From Kineosporiaceae bacterium (GTDB lineage Bacteria; Actinomycetota; Actinomycetes; Actinomycetales; Angustibacteraceae), in assembly GCA_027345905.1 (NCBI GenBank), contig DAIETC010000069.1, positions 1 to 5,646 on the forward strand: a stretch of 5,646 nucleotides of DNA, written 5' to 3'. The notes beneath the pieces are model-generated. The model was not told the DNA's origin. It saw nothing but the letters and a program-made list of their open reading frames with translations, and ran no database searches. Shown one piece after another: positions 5,528-5,646 of this stretch. Every line of letters starts with the position of its first letter. Positions within the stretch are counted from its first letter, which is position 1. Made by a program: the position numbers and the translations under genes.

Positions 5528-5646
5528 TCAGCGGTACAGGACGTCGGGCAGCAGGGGGTCGGGTCCGGCAGGGTCGCGCAGGGCGAGCTCGGCCAGCCGG
5601 CCGGCGTTCGCCGGCGAGGCGAGTACAACCTCGTCGCACGTCACCA
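5528..5646 (-). CDS. 3' end of an unidentified gene, cut by the right edge
   Basis: About 38 codons are visible, ending in a TGA at 5530-5528. The peptide reads from VTCDEVVLASPANAG to the C-terminus LLPDVLYR. Nearly all its codons end in G or C, which supports coding in this frame rather than in the competing frame that extends the CtaG-family gene upstream. The frame is open to the window edge. A GTG at 5644-5642 is available but would give an implausibly short protein, so this is most likely the tail of a longer one. I do not recognise the family from this fragment. It is 31 bp upstream of the CtaG-family start on the same strand, so the two may be co-transcribed. Confidence 0.55.
   Translation of the reverse strand, partial: VTCDEVVLASPANAGRLAELALRDPAGPDPLLPDVLYR

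Noticed and set aside
5497..5628. 44-residue N-terminal extension of the CtaG-family protein from a TTG at 5628
   Set aside because: The extension is Pro/Arg/Cys-rich with no helix. It overlaps the better frame of the upstream gene and runs through the intergenic hairpin. The ATG at 5496 is preferred.
1..5646. CRISPR arrays, tRNA or rRNA genes, transposase or integrase genes, riboswitch
   Set aside because: I saw no regularly spaced repeats with spacers, cloverleaf or rRNA-like sequence, or recombinase motifs. The first genes have no leader in which a riboswitch could sit.

Overview
The window is high-GC DNA throughout. Its genes use G or C at almost every third codon position, and its Dxs reads like those of Actinomycetota. 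Two genes also appear to start without a Shine-Dalgarno sequence, a fixed distance after an actinobacterial -10 hexamer. I infer a high-GC actinobacterium, perhaps Micrococcales. That placement comes from protein resemblance recalled by eye, not from a search.

Layout, left to right. Positions 3-362 (+) hold most of a small uncharacterised actinobacterial protein whose start lies just outside the window. Positions 363-514 hold a long near-perfect inverted repeat (373-466), then a -10 element placed for leaderless transcription of the next gene. Positions 515-2440 (+) hold dxs, the first enzyme of the MEP isoprenoid pathway, full length with its catalytic residues. Positions 2441-2620 are intergenic and hold an unusual block of 12-bp units arranged as an inverted pair (2476-2547), then a second leaderless-type -10. 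Positions 2621-3847 (+) hold a PLP enzyme of the cysteine-desulfurase-like VC1184 group, which lacks the desulfurase catalytic cysteine. It overlaps by 4 bp a short-chain dehydrogenase/reductase at 3844-4605 (+), so these two form a translationally coupled pair.

On the opposite strand, positions 4516-5496 (-) encode a seven-helix membrane protein of the CtaG (caa3 oxidase assembly) family. It runs tail to tail into the reductase gene and overlaps it by 90 bp. A perfect 12-bp palindrome (4594-4625) at the junction contains the reductase stop codon and is the likely terminator. Upstream of it, the 3' end of another minus-strand gene (5528-5646) enters from the right edge. A hairpin fills most of the 31-bp gap between the two minus-strand genes.

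Dxs makes 1-deoxy-D-xylulose 5-phosphate. The PLP enzyme and reductase look like a two-step small-molecule module of unknown substrate. They share dxs's direction but probably have their own promoter. I see no mobile element, CRISPR array, tRNA or rRNA, and no convincing sign of a new defence or biosynthetic system. The most unusual items are the intergenic repeat structures, the overlapping convergent 3' ends, and a CtaG-family protein without the family's usual histidines.
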